A DNA stretch of 64,000 nt, from positions 62,001 to 126,000 of the forward strand of contig NZ_BAAAIV010000019.1 of NCBI RefSeq assembly GCF_039526245.1, written 5' to 3'. Below, one piece after another: positions 8,576 through 17,189 of this stretch. A program made the translations under genes and the position numbers. Within the stretch, counting starts at the first letter, position 1. Each line of letters begins with the position of its first letter. The stretch is from Arthrobacter_H rhombi (GTDB lineage: Bacteria > Actinomycetota > Actinomycetes > Actinomycetales > Micrococcaceae). Below the pieces are notes generated by a model. The model saw nothing but the letters and a program-made list of their open reading frames with translations, was not told the DNA's origin and did not search any database.

Positions 8576-9900
8576 TTCAGCACCAGCTTCATCGGGCGGT
8601 TCTTGATACCTCCGACGAAGTTCGTCTGGATGACCTTGCGCTCGCCGGTCAGCTCCAGGCTCTCGATCCGGGGGAGGAGCTCCTCGAGCATGACGCGCAG
8701 TTCGAGCTTGGCCAGGTGTTGGCCGATGCACATGTGCGGGCCGTAGCCGAAGGCGATGTGCTTGTTGGGTTTGCGGTCGAACCGGAACTCGTAGGGGTCC
8801 TCGAAAACATCTGCGTCACGGTTGGCCGACTGGTAGAGCAGCATCATGCGGTCCCCGGCCTTGATCTGCTGGCCGTTGAGCTCGTAGTCCTGAAGCGCCT
8901 GGCGCGTGAACTGCTTGACGGGGGAGGCCCACCGCAGCGACTCGTTGACCAGGTCGGGGACCCGGGAAAGGTCCGCCTGCACTGCCGCGAGCTGGTCCGG
9001 ATGCTGGGCGAGGGCCTCGAGACAGCTGGACAGCGTGCTGGACGTCGTATCGTGGCCGGCCGTGGCGATCGCAATGAACCAGCCGTAGGCCACATTGCGG
9101 GCGAAGTACTCACCGTCCTCCATGCGGGCGTTGGCAATGAGGCTGGCGAGGTCATCCTGTGGTTTGGCCCGCCGCGATTCGACCAGCTCGTCGAAGTAGG
9201 CATAGAAGTCCTGGATGGTGGCAGCCCACTGCTCGGCCGCAGCGGTCGGCGAGAGCTCCTCGACGTCGCCACGGTGTGCGTCCGGATCCGCGGTCCCGAA
9301 GAATTCCTGGGTCAGCTGCATCATCCGGGGTTCGTCTTCTGCGGGAACACCGAACAGGGTCATGATCACGTGCAGGGGGTAGTACAGGGCAAAGTCCCGT
9401 GAGAAGTCCAGTTCGTTGGCCCCCTGGGACAGCCGGGTTTCGACGGCCTCGCGGGCCAGGGTACGGATCCGGTCCTCCCATTTCTTGAGTTCGGTCGGCC
9501 GGAACCACTCCGAGGCGATGTCCTTGACCATGCTGTGCTCCGGCGGGTCCAGGTAGGTCAACGTCTCCAGGACGCGCAGGCTGTCGCCGTTCATGGACTT
9601 GGTGAATTCGTCGCCGGCCTGGTTGGCGAGCACGGGGTTGTGGGAGCCCGGCTTGTCCCCACCGCCACTGGTGAACACGTGTGGCTGGCGCTCGATTTCC
9701 ATGATGTCGGCGTGTTTCACCACCAGCCAGAGCGGGTCGTAGCCCTCGACCTTCACTTGGGCCAGGGGGGCGTTTTCCCGCATCCAGCGGTACGCCTCGA
9801 AGACGGCATCGTCGTCGCGGTGGCCTTCGGGCAGTACGATCTGCCGGGCGATTGAATCGGGAACGGCAACGATATCTTGCTGCTGATCGGTGACAGTCAT
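8572..9900 (-). CDS. Cytochrome P450, CYP108 (P450terp)-like
   Basis: The 442-residue P450 shows the I-helix oxygen-activation motif AGHDTT (281-286), the ExxR motif ESLR (320-323) and the haem loop FGYGPHMCIG with ligand C391. The C-terminal TNFVGGIKNRP segment closely resembles the end of P450terp (CYP108, alpha-terpineol hydroxylase) as I recall it. The ATG at 9900 has a near-ideal AAGGAGG; a GTG 27 bp upstream in the same frame lacks one. It heads an operon with its own reductase, ferredoxin, alcohol and aldehyde dehydrogenases. Hydroxylation of an allylic or ring methyl of a terpenoid/alicyclic compound is the likely reaction; the exact substrate is unknown. Confidence 0.92.
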   Translation of the reverse strand: MTVTDQQQDIVAVPDSIARQIVLPEGHRDDDAVFEAYRWMRENAPLAQVKVEGYDPLWLVVKHADIMEIERQPHVFTSGGGDKPGSHNPVLANQAGDEFTKSMNGDSLRVLETLTYLDPPEHSMVKDIASEWFRPTELKKWEDRIRTLAREAVETRLSQGANELDFSRDFALYYPLHVIMTLFGVPAEDEPRMMQLTQEFFGTADPDAHRGDVEELSPTAAAEQWAATIQDFYAYFDELVESRRAKPQDDLASLIANARMEDGEYFARNVAYGWFIAIATAGHDTTSSTLSSCLEALAQHPDQLAAVQADLSRVPDLVNESLRWASPVKQFTRQALQDYELNGQQIKAGDRMMLLYQSANRDADVFEDPYEFRFDRKPNKHIAFGYGPHMCIGQHLAKLELRVMLEELLPRIESLELTGERKVIQTNFVGGIKNRPMKLVLK

Positions 9901-9939
9901 TGGTCCTCCTTGATCGGGTGGTTCCACCGTACGATCGAG

Positions 9940-9956
9940 GTGACGTGGCTCACATC
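9940..9956 (-). promoter_or_regulatory. Candidate CRP-like operator upstream of the P450 operon
   Basis: Read on the gene's strand, this 17-bp site begins GATGTGAGCC and ends in TCAC. It fits TGTGA-N6-TCACA except at the last base. A closely similar 17-mer lies before the TetR/bad-like operon (27783-27799), and a weaker one before the acyl-CoA dehydrogenase gene at 18344. It is 40 bp upstream of the P450 start. A CRP/GlxR-type regulator is the simplest reader, but a GAF-LuxR regulator cannot be excluded. Confidence 0.45.
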
Positions 9957-9964
9957 TCCCTTAA

Positions 9965-9982
9965 GGGGTGTCTTTCCACCCC
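9965..9982. repeat. Short inverted repeat between LuxR gene and P450 promoter
   Basis: Arms GGGGTG and CACCCC enclose a 6-nt loop, 20 bp downstream (on the minus strand) of the LuxR-type gene stop. There is no T-tract. It could be a weak terminator of the regulator gene or part of the P450 control region. Confidence 0.35.
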
Positions 9983-10001
9983 CTGGCGAGGGCCGATGTG
10001 C

Positions 10002-11354
10002 CTAGGTCCCGGGGTGTCCCTCGCGATACAGGGCGGCCGCTTCCGTGCGGTTGGAAGCGCCGAGCTTGTGCAGGACGTTCTTCACGTGGGACTTGGCGGT
10101 GCCTTCGGTGATGAAGAGGCGTCCACCGATTTGGGAGTTGGTCAATCCGTGGGCGATGAGCTCGAGCACCTGTTCCTCGCGGCGGGTGAGCGCCGTTGCG
10201 GCGTCGTCGGCCGGCGTCGAACTCGACACGGCATGCCCCGGCGGCAGGTGGAGGGTTGCGGGCCGCGCCACCGGCCCTGCAGTGCCCAGTCCTTGCAGCA
10301 AGCCCTCCAGTGCGGTCGCGTTGTTGCGTATGCCGGCCTCCAGGGCAGCCACGTCCTCAAGCGCCTGCGCCCGTTCGAGTGCGTAGCTGGCCCCTTCGCA
10401 GAACAAGGAGGTGATCTTGCGGTCGAGCTCGGTGACAGGGTCTCCGTTGGCATCGGCGTCCAGGTGCACGAAGCCCATGGTCCCCCTTCGGTTCACGAGG
10501 GGGGCAGCGATGTAGGAACGCGAGTGGGTGACCTTCATCAGCTCGGGGTGGACTTGGTCGCTGTCGCGGATGTCCTCTCGGAGGATGGCTTCCCGTGTGA
10601 TGACCACCTCGTGCTCGAAGAGGTGCCGGATGTGCTGGAACGGGCGGCGGTGGCCGGCTTCGATCAGTTCCCGGCCCTCGGCGGGACCGGCGAGCGAATG
10701 GGCGGAGTGGGCGATCCAGCGCATGTTCTCGACCCAGGAAAAGAGGGCGCGGGCGTAGCCAAGTCCCACCACCTCACCGGGAATCATCGAGGCCAGCTCG
10801 TCGACCGACTGGACGGACCGCAACCGCTTGAGGGCCGTGTCCACTCGCTGCATGGCTTCGTGCTGCTGGGCCAGTTGCGCGGTGGCCAGTGAATTGCGGA
10901 CGACCGCTATTTCGCTTGAGAGTCGGGCCGCGAAGGTGGGTAGCTCTGCCTCCTGGCTCCTGGAGTCCGGCCGCTGGCGAGACTGTGAGGTGCTGAGCCC
11001 CTCGATATGCTTTTCGGCCGTTGCGAGGCTTGTGCCTAGCGCGTCGTCCGTCCTTCCGCCCGTTCTGGAATCCACATGCGTGAGTTCCTCGACTAGTTCG
11101 AGGAGCTCACGCGCGCGGGCTACCAGCGACGGATCGGGTTCCTGCAATCGATTCTTCTCCGTTCGGTGCAAATACTCCACGGCCAGGGGTGTGGTCCAAA
11201 GGCCCAATTTGATGGGTCTGACCGATAGTACAGTTTTACGGCGATGATCATAAGGGGCAGGCTGCCTCTTCCGTGGGACCTCGACCCGGCCACCGGGACC
11301 TGCGGCCAACACTGCCGTCGGGCCCGCGGGTCTCCAGCCGCGGGCCCGATGCAC
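10002..11354 (-). CDS. GAF-LuxR family transcriptional regulator
   Basis: The C-terminus is a LuxR/GerE helix-turn-helix (LTRREEQVLELIAHGLTNSQ then TAKSHVKNVLHKLGASNRTE). The middle holds a GAF-like sensory region with SYIAAPLVNRRGTMGFVHLD. There is no phosphorylatable receiver domain, so a small-molecule or acyl-CoA signal is likely. The open frame allows 450 residues, but the first ~58 are arginine/proline-rich and poorly convincing; a GTG at 11180 (VEYLHRTEKN) would give 392 residues and is a plausible true start. It lies between the acyl-CoA operon (49 bp downstream of the thioesterase gene) and the P450 operon, and is a paralogue of the two regulators at 18466 and 19575. Confidence 0.85.
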   Translation of the reverse strand: MHRARGWRPAGPTAVLAAGPGGRVEVPRKRQPAPYDHRRKTVLSVRPIKLGLWTTPLAVEYLHRTEKNRLQEPDPSLVARARELLELVEELTHVDSRTGGRTDDALGTSLATAEKHIEGLSTSQSRQRPDSRSQEAELPTFAARLSSEIAVVRNSLATAQLAQQHEAMQRVDTALKRLRSVQSVDELASMIPGEVVGLGYARALFSWVENMRWIAHSAHSLAGPAEGRELIEAGHRRPFQHIRHLFEHEVVITREAILREDIRDSDQVHPELMKVTHSRSYIAAPLVNRRGTMGFVHLDADANGDPVTELDRKITSLFCEGASYALERAQALEDVAALEAGIRNNATALEGLLQGLGTAGPVARPATLHLPPGHAVSSSTPADDAATALTRREEQVLELIAHGLTNSQIGGRLFITEGTAKSHVKNVLHKLGASNRTEAAALYREGHPGT

Positions 11355-11402
11355 TGGACCAGCAGGAACGCCCGGTGTCGCCGGACACTGCGCGTGCCCG
11401 GT

Positions 11403-12200
11403 TTACTGCCCATGCCCGGCCACGGTGGCCATCACGCAGGGCCTGCCGTCAGCAAGTGCGAGAACGACGTGGGCGAGACCGAGGGTGCGACCGCGGTGCC
11501 CGGGCGTGGCCGTCATCCGGATGGTCGACCCAAGCTTCGCAGGGCGCAGGTAGGTCACGTGGACGGAAGCGGTCGTGAGCGGTGGCCCGCCATTCCGCAA
11601 GGCTGCGGCGCCCGCCATTTCGGCAAGGCAGAGCGAGACACCGCCATGCAGATTGTCCAGCTGGTTCGTCAGCGCAGAGGTAACCTCCAGGGTGATGACT
11701 GTCTCCGCAGTGCCTTGTCGGGCGCCGTGTACACCCAGCAGAGTGTGGAGGTCCTCGGGTGGGGCCAGGTTCCTTTCGGCGTCGGTCACGACTAGGGGTG
11801 GCTCCGGTATCCCCGGAATGAACCGTCCCCGTTGACGCCCCCGGGCAATTACCCGCCCCGAATCGTCCACGAAAGTCCCCTCCGAGAACCCGCCGGAGAG
11901 ATCGCTGTCGAGGAGTGAGGCCCGGCCATGGACATTCCCGCCGTCCCGTGGGAGGCCTCCGACGATGTCGAGGGACATCTCCGTTGTCACGGCCCAGCTT
12001 CCGGTCGGTGCTCCCCCGATGACGGAGTAGCCGAGGACGTTGTCCGCAAGCACCCCCAGGATGCCTGGTCGGGGGAGGCCTTCGGGGTCGCACATCGATG
12101 GACGTGTCGCCATCTGCGCCACCATCGCGTTCTGGCCCCTTGCGATCCCGTCAACCTCGAATAGCGACTCGGGTGCGCCCTTGAGAATCGGAAACGTCAT
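11403..12200 (-). CDS. Double-hotdog acyl-CoA thioesterase (PaaI-like)
   Basis: The 265-residue product appears to contain two hotdog domains. The C-terminal one carries the PaaI-type motif NQLDNLHGGVSLCLAEMAGAAAL followed by TTASVHVTYLRPAK. The N-terminal one has LGVLADNVLGYSVIGG and VTTEMSLDIVG in the equivalent positions. Proteins of this type hydrolyse acyl-CoA thioesters and release dead-end or toxic CoA esters. The start is the ATG at 12200, which overlaps the stop of the acyl-CoA ligase (ATGA); the longer frame is a shadow. It closes the seven-gene acyl-CoA operon. Confidence 0.85.
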   Translation of the reverse strand: MTFPILKGAPESLFEVDGIARGQNAMVAQMATRPSMCDPEGLPRPGILGVLADNVLGYSVIGGAPTGSWAVTTEMSLDIVGGLPRDGGNVHGRASLLDSDLSGGFSEGTFVDDSGRVIARGRQRGRFIPGIPEPPLVVTDAERNLAPPEDLHTLLGVHGARQGTAETVITLEVTSALTNQLDNLHGGVSLCLAEMAGAAALRNGGPPLTTASVHVTYLRPAKLGSTIRMTATPGHRGRTLGLAHVVLALADGRPCVMATVAGHGQ

Positions 12201-13750
12201 GGGGCGTCCTGAACCACACGGTACGCCGTGCGCAGTTCGCCCTTCATGATTTTGCCGCTGCCGGTCATCGGCAGGCTCTTGACGAACCGGATCTCCTTGG
12301 GCACCTTGTAACCTGCGATGAGCTCGCGGCACTTGGCGATGATCTCCTGCTCGGTCAGGGACGTGGAGGGTTCGAGGACCACCGCGACCACGCGTTCGCC
12401 CCATTTCTCGTCCGGAACGCCGAAGACCGCGCACATCTGGACTCCGGCGATCTGTTGAATCGCCTGCTCGACCTCCGTGGAGTACACGTTTTCGCCGCCG
12501 GTGATGATCATGTCCTTGACCCGGTCAACGAGGTAGAAGAAGCCATCGGCGTCGCGGTACCCGGCGTCCCCGGACCGATACCAGCCGTTAGGGAATGCGG
12601 TCGACGTCATCTCGGGTTGGTTGAAGTAACCGGTGGCGAGTGAAGGGGACCGAATGAGGAACTCTCCCACATCGCCGTCGGGCACCTCGTCGCCCATCGG
12701 ATCGACGATTTTGATCTCGATGAGGGGCAATGGGCTGCCGATTGAATTGAGCTTGATTCCCTGTCGGTGCTGCTCGGGGCGCAGGAAGGTCACTCCTCTT
12801 CCTGTCTCGGTGGCGCCGTAGAACTGGATGAAGTCGCAGTCCATCGCTGCGAGGGCGCGCTTGAGCAGATGGGGTGGCATCGGTGCTCCGGCGTAGACGA
12901 CGAGACGAAGGGTGGAAAAGACCTCCGGGCTGGCTTTGGGATGGTCGAGCATCGTCTGGATCACGGTGGGGATCAGCGGCAGAATGGTGGGCCGGTCCCG
13001 TTCGATGATGTCAATCAGGCCCCCCGCGTCGGGCATCGAGTACACGCCGACTGCGGCACCGTTGTAGAGAGCCTGGAGCGATAGACCAAGACCCATCGCA
13101 TGGAACAGCGGCATCACGGTGAGCATCGAGTCCTCGGATGTGTAGCTGAACGAGGGGTCAAGGTGCTCGCACAGGCACAGGTAGACATAGCCCTGGTGCG
13201 AAAGCCGAACGCCCTTCGGTTTGCCCGTGGTGCCGGAAGTGTACATGAGGATCGCGGTGCTCCACGGGTTGACGTCGATGCCCGGATCGTTCTGGTCGGC
13301 TCCTTCCCTGAGGGTGTCGAGTTCTCCGGCGGTGGAAGAGGAATCGAACCCGATGATCCGGCATGGGAGACCCGTGATCTTGATGACCTCCTTCGCCACC
13401 TCGAGGAATTCCGCGTCCGCAATGAGCACCTTCGGCATCGCGTCCTCGACGACGCCTGCCAGCTCGCGAACCGCGAGCCGCCAATTAAGGGGCAGAAGCG
13501 CGGCTGCGGCCTTGTTGGCACCGAAGAGGATTTCGAAGAACTTCGACGAATTCTTCCCCAGAAAAGCGATCCGGTCATCCGTGGTGACACCCAGGTCGAT
13601 CAGGGCATTGGCCATCGCGTTGGAGCGGACGTCAAGCTCCGCCCACGACAGCGGTCCGTTGGCATCGATGACGGCCGGCCGGTCGGGCAGCGTGAGGGCG
13701 TAGTGGCGGGGGAAGTCTCCAAGGGTCCTGATTTCACGGTAAAGCCACAT
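12197..13750 (-). CDS. Acyl-CoA synthetase (AMP-forming)
   Basis: The 517-residue enzyme has the adenylate-forming signature STAILMYTSGTTGKPKGVRLSH (written here as its two halves ILMYTSGTTG and KPKGVRLSH), the A5 motif QFYGATETGRG, the hinge motif GWYRSGDAGYRDADGFFYLVDR and the C-terminal catalytic-lysine region LPMTGSGKIMKGELR. It would activate a carboxylic acid to its CoA ester with ATP. The start MWLYREIRT at 13750 fits the family; the open frame beyond it runs into the next gene. It belongs to the operon with the AliB-like dehydrogenase, so a cyclic or branched acid, perhaps the one made by the P450 operon, is a good candidate substrate. Confidence 0.92.
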   Translation of the reverse strand: MWLYREIRTLGDFPRHYALTLPDRPAVIDANGPLSWAELDVRSNAMANALIDLGVTTDDRIAFLGKNSSKFFEILFGANKAAAALLPLNWRLAVRELAGVVEDAMPKVLIADAEFLEVAKEVIKITGLPCRIIGFDSSSTAGELDTLREGADQNDPGIDVNPWSTAILMYTSGTTGKPKGVRLSHQGYVYLCLCEHLDPSFSYTSEDSMLTVMPLFHAMGLGLSLQALYNGAAVGVYSMPDAGGLIDIIERDRPTILPLIPTVIQTMLDHPKASPEVFSTLRLVVYAGAPMPPHLLKRALAAMDCDFIQFYGATETGRGVTFLRPEQHRQGIKLNSIGSPLPLIEIKIVDPMGDEVPDGDVGEFLIRSPSLATGYFNQPEMTSTAFPNGWYRSGDAGYRDADGFFYLVDRVKDMIITGGENVYSTEVEQAIQQIAGVQMCAVFGVPDEKWGERVVAVVLEPSTSLTEQEIIAKCRELIAGYKVPKEIRFVKSLPMTGSGKIMKGELRTAYRVVQDAP

Positions 13751-13838
13751 GATGGGCTCGCTTTCTGGGAGGAGGGGTGGTGCCGGGTGTGTCCTGGGTA
13801 TGGGGTGACGGGCTGGCCGGGCTGGGAGACGGCTGTGC

Positions 13839-14627
13839 TCACCGTCCCCGGAAGACGGGGGGACGCCGCTCGGTGAAGGCAGTGATTCCTTCACGGGCGT
13901 CTGCGGTGCCGGCGGCACGTGCAAGGGACTGTGCTTCGTCTTCAAGCTGGGACTCCAGCGGTGTGGCCAGTGCTCGGGAGACGAGACGCCGGACGTCGCC
14001 GTAAGCCCGGGTGGGTCCGTTCCGCAGGACCTCTGCTGTCGCGGTCGCCTCGACCAGCACCTTGTCGTCCTCGACGACATGGTCGACCAGCCCCGCCTGC
14101 AGGGCCTCGTTGGCGTCGAGCGATTCGTTCAGCAACAGGAATCGCCTGGCCCGCGCGAGGCCCATGCGGGACGCCAGACCGAACGTCGCGCCGAGGTCGC
14201 CGGTAAAGCCGAGCTGGGCGTAAGCGGCGGTGAACCGGGCAGATCGTGAAGCGTAGACGAGGTCGCAATGCGAGATCAGTGAGACGGCGCCGCCGGCTGC
14301 GGGTCCTTGGACACAGCCAATCAGGGGTGCATCCATGCGCAGCAACCTTGTCAGCCCCATATGGAGGTCATAGGTTCCGTTGAGCACCTCCGCCGGAGCA
14401 GCGTCGAGGTCTCGTGAGAAGAGCCCGACGTCGCCGCCGACGCTGAAGAAGCGTCCTCTCGCGTGGAGCAGTATGGCGCGGACATCACCTCGTCTCGCGA
14501 GTTCATTTGCCGCTTGACCGAACTCGCGGCAAAAGGTCTCGCCCATGGGATTACCGTCATCGGGGTGGTCCAACAGGAAGGAAGCGAGGCCGTCCTCGAC
14601 CGTCACATCGAGAGTTTCAAAGCACAT
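13839..14627 (-). CDS. Crotonase-family protein, PaaG-like isomerase candidate
   Basis: This 262-residue crotonase keeps the fold motifs (GRFFSVGGDVGLF; C-terminal TAFTERRPPVFRGR). The first hydratase glutamate is replaced (AAGGAVSLISHCDL). In the second position an aspartate sits in GFTGDLGATFGLAS, similar to the VPDSGGTW aspartate of PaaG-type enoyl-CoA isomerases. Double-bond shift or ring isomerisation is thus more likely than hydration. AAGGGGA precedes the ATG. It lies between an SDR and the AMP-ligase gene in the same operon. Confidence 0.87.
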   Translation of the reverse strand: MCFETLDVTVEDGLASFLLDHPDDGNPMGETFCREFGQAANELARRGDVRAILLHARGRFFSVGGDVGLFSRDLDAAPAEVLNGTYDLHMGLTRLLRMDAPLIGCVQGPAAGGAVSLISHCDLVYASRSARFTAAYAQLGFTGDLGATFGLASRMGLARARRFLLLNESLDANEALQAGLVDHVVEDDKVLVEATATAEVLRNGPTRAYGDVRRLVSRALATPLESQLEDEAQSLARAAGTADAREGITAFTERRPPVFRGR

Positions 14628-14657
14628 GGCGCTTGTCCCCTTCGTTCGTTGAGTGAT

Positions 14658-15431
14658 TCACGCAACGGAAATTCCGCCGTTGATGCTGATCGCCTGGCCG
14701 GTGATTCGTCCGGCCGCCGGGCTCGAAAGATAGACCGCCATCGACGCGAGGTCTGCGGAATCGGCGACACCGAGATGGGCCATAGCTGCCGCCTTCTCGA
14801 ACATCCGGGCGCTGAACGATTCGCCGTGGATGAGTGCGGCGCCGGGGGTGCCGGAGATGAGTGAGGGGGTGAGCAGATTGATGCGCACACCCTCACGCTT
14901 GACCTCCAAGGCCGCGGCCTTGGAGAACATGACGATGGCCGCCATGGCGGCCCCGATCGCCGTTTCGCCGGGGGTGGCGACCTTCGCGGCGTCCGAGGCG
15001 ACGTTCACGATCGCTCCGCTGCGTTGGTTCCGCATCCCCGGCAGCACGGCGTGCATCATGTGGAGCGGAGGCAGGATGATTTCCTCAATGCGGGGCTGGA
15101 TGTTCTCGATGGGGATCTTGTGCATGAGCCGAGGAGGCTCGCTGGGACCAGTGGTGGACACCAAGACGTCTATCGCCCCCAGATGTCTGCGGCATTCCTC
15201 CTCGGCTCGGACCGCGTCCGTTGGATCAGACGCGTCCACCTTCACAAAGTGCACGTCCGAACCCGTGCGCTCGCGTATCGAAGCGATGGCAGCGGAGCCT
15301 CTCTCGTGGTTGCGTCCGAGGACCACCACGCGGGCTCCCTGGGAGGCGAACTGTGTGGCGGTCTCGAGCCCGACGCCGGCGGTTCCCCCCAGGACCACGA
15401 CTCCACATTTTTCGATGGGCTTGCTGGTCAT
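14658..15431 (-). CDS. SDR-family protein without catalytic Tyr/Lys (likely pseudoenzyme)
   Basis: The 257-residue protein has the short-chain dehydrogenase fold: a glycine motif GGTAGVGLETA, an IDVLVSTTG strand and a C-terminal ITGQAISINGG. At the YxxxK catalytic site, however, it reads GETAIGAAMAAI, so Tyr is Ile and Lys is Met. The flanking SDAAKV and EVKREGVRINLL align with BadH-type dehydrogenases, so the gap is not a frameshift. The start has AAGGAGA and overlaps the stop of the preceding SDR gene (ATGA). A structural partner role for the neighbouring SDR, as known for BbsC in the BbsCD heterotetramer, is one possibility. Confidence 0.85.
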   Translation of the reverse strand: MTSKPIEKCGVVVLGGTAGVGLETATQFASQGARVVVLGRNHERGSAAIASIRERTGSDVHFVKVDASDPTDAVRAEEECRRHLGAIDVLVSTTGPSEPPRLMHKIPIENIQPRIEEIILPPLHMMHAVLPGMRNQRSGAIVNVASDAAKVATPGETAIGAAMAAIVMFSKAAALEVKREGVRINLLTPSLISGTPGAALIHGESFSARMFEKAAAMAHLGVADSADLASMAVYLSSPAAGRITGQAISINGGISVA

Positions 15432-16318
15432 CTCGTCTCCTTGTTGCCTGCTGCGGAGAGGATGGCCGGCTCTGTGGCACGGTGGAAGCCGTTGAAGGGC
15501 TCATTGTTCTTCGAGGGCTGCAGGTCCCACCAGCCGCGGCGCGCATTGGGGGCGCCGCCGTCTATTCGGATGCAGGACCCGGTGATGAAGCTGGCGCCGG
15601 GAGACAACAGGAAGACAATGGCCGCAGAGACCTCCGATTCGGTTCCAAAGCGCTGTAGCGGAATGTGGGGGGATACTCCCTTTTGGATGAACTCGGTGTC
15701 TTTGGCGTCGTAGGTGTCCAGCCCGCTGGAGGCGATTGAACCGGGAGCGACCGTGTTGACCCGGACCCCGGACTCGGCGAATTCGGTGGCTGCCGATTCA
15801 CTGAGGGTGAGCATTCCGCCGCGGGCGGCCGCCGAGTGAGAGAAATTGGGCCAGCCGTGCCAAATATCGGCGATCATGTTGACGATGGAGCCGCCGTTGT
15901 CCGCCATCCATTGGTTGTAGACCTCTCGCATCACGATGAATCCGCCGGTGAGGTTGCTGCGGACGACGGCTTCGAACCCCTTGGTGGCGATGTCCTTGAT
16001 GGGCGCGCGATACTGGCCCCCTGCGTTGTTGACCAGTCCGTCAATTCTGCCGTGGTCGGCCAACACTGTGGCAATGGTGGCGACGACTGTCTGCTCGTCG
16101 CGGATGTCGGAAACGTGGGTGGAGACCGAGCCGCCGTCCGTCTCGATTTCGACGCGCACCCTATCTAGCTTTTCCTGATTTCTGCCGACGATGGCCACAT
16201 GGGCGCCCAAAGATGCCAGCTCGTGGGCGGTGCATCTGCCGATTCCGCTGCCGCCTCCCGTGACGACGAAGACCTTGCCGTCAAAGAGTCCGGGCCCGTA
16301 AATGGACTGGTAATTCAT
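15428..16318 (-). CDS. SDR oxidoreductase of PECR/2,4-dienoyl-CoA reductase type
   Basis: The 296-residue protein carries the cofactor motif VVTGGGSGIGRCTA and LVNNAGGQYRAP. The usual YxxxK is replaced by HSAAARGGMLTLSES, the pattern of peroxisomal trans-2-enoyl-CoA/2,4-dienoyl-CoA reductase relatives, which lack the classic tyrosine motif. The C-terminus is about 30 residues longer than usual (from RRGWWDLQP onward). The start MNYQSIYG at 16318 was chosen because the longer frame overlaps the next gene. A role in reducing or rearranging an unsaturated acyl-CoA in the pathway is likely. Confidence 0.86.
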   Translation of the reverse strand: MNYQSIYGPGLFDGKVFVVTGGGSGIGRCTAHELASLGAHVAIVGRNQEKLDRVRVEIETDGGSVSTHVSDIRDEQTVVATIATVLADHGRIDGLVNNAGGQYRAPIKDIATKGFEAVVRSNLTGGFIVMREVYNQWMADNGGSIVNMIADIWHGWPNFSHSAAARGGMLTLSESAATEFAESGVRVNTVAPGSIASSGLDTYDAKDTEFIQKGVSPHIPLQRFGTESEVSAAIVFLLSPGASFITGSCIRIDGGAPNARRGWWDLQPSKNNEPFNGFHRATEPAILSAAGNKETR

Positions 16319-16352
16319 GAGTGATTCCTTCGTTGGAGGCTTGGGGCTGCTA

Positions 16353-17162
16353 TCAGCTTGCGGATGTTCGGGTGGTGGCCCGGTCTTCGTCGCGCCGGTC
16401 GAGGAACTGTTGTTTCCGATCGTTGATCTCCGGGTTGCCCATCGTCGAATAGCCGTAGAGGCACTCCAGACGGAGCTGGTCGTCCAAGGGCCGGCCAACG
16501 ACTTCCAGGATCGTCTCCTTGGCGGACTCAACGGCCACCCGTGGATTTCGCAGAATCTTTGAGGCGATGTGCTCGGCCGTGGACATCAGTTCCGACTGCG
16601 GAACGACCCGGTTGACGAGGTGGACCTCCCTGGCTCGCTCCGCGTCGATGGGCTCACCCATCAACTCGAGCTCCATAGCGATGCCTACACCGCAGGTGTT
16701 GACGAGGCGGACAATGCCACCGTCGGCGAAGTGCATGCCACGGCGCATGTGGAAGAACCCGAAGTTCGCGTTGTCGGAGGCGACGCGGATGTCGCAAGCA
16801 AGAGCAAGCTCGATGCCGCCGCCGATAACCCAACCGTTGAGTGCGGCAATGATCGGCTTTCGGATGTGATGCAGACCGCGGGTGATCCCGCCTGCGAAGC
16901 CGCGGTCCAGCAGGCTTCGTCCCAGTTCGGGGCCCGCCTCCAGCCAGGGGTCGACGTGCGACTTGAGATCGGCTCCGGCGCAGAAGGACCTGTCTCCGGA
17001 GCCGGTGAGAATGGCGACCCGCATCTCGGGATCGCTTCCGAAGTCCGTCCACGCCTCGAACAGTAGATCGTCGGTTTCCGTGTCGATCGCATTGTGGACC
17101 TCCGGTCGGTTCAGGGTGATGTAGGCGATTCCATCGCGCTTTTCGTAGATGACCTTGCTCAT
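16353..17162 (-). CDS. Enoyl-CoA hydratase/isomerase family protein
   Basis: The 269-residue crotonase shows RSFCAGADLKSHV and the first catalytic glutamate in IGGGIELALACDI. At the second site it reads MRRGMHFADGGIVRLV, with no PE motif, so it is atypical and may act as an isomerase or on a bulky substrate. AGGAG lies upstream of the ATG. The gene follows the acyl-CoA dehydrogenase by 27 bp and would handle the enoyl-CoA that enzyme produces. Confidence 0.88.
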   Translation of the reverse strand: MSKVIYEKRDGIAYITLNRPEVHNAIDTETDDLLFEAWTDFGSDPEMRVAILTGSGDRSFCAGADLKSHVDPWLEAGPELGRSLLDRGFAGGITRGLHHIRKPIIAALNGWVIGGGIELALACDIRVASDNANFGFFHMRRGMHFADGGIVRLVNTCGVGIAMELELMGEPIDAERAREVHLVNRVVPQSELMSTAEHIASKILRNPRVAVESAKETILEVVGRPLDDQLRLECLYGYSTMGNPEINDRKQQFLDRRDEDRATTRTSAS

Positions 17163-17189
17163 GCTTTTCTCCTCATAGGGGTATTGGGC

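Noticed and set aside
7163..9402. Long plus-strand frames (up to 527 residues) opposite the ferredoxin, reductase and P450 genes
   Set aside because: The minus-strand genes carry diagnostic haem, iron-sulfur and FAD motifs; the plus-strand frames do not resemble any protein.
15428..16318. Reading the missing YxxxK of this SDR as loss of function
   Set aside because: The HSAAARGG pattern is normal for the PECR/dienoyl-CoA reductase branch, which lacks the classic motif.
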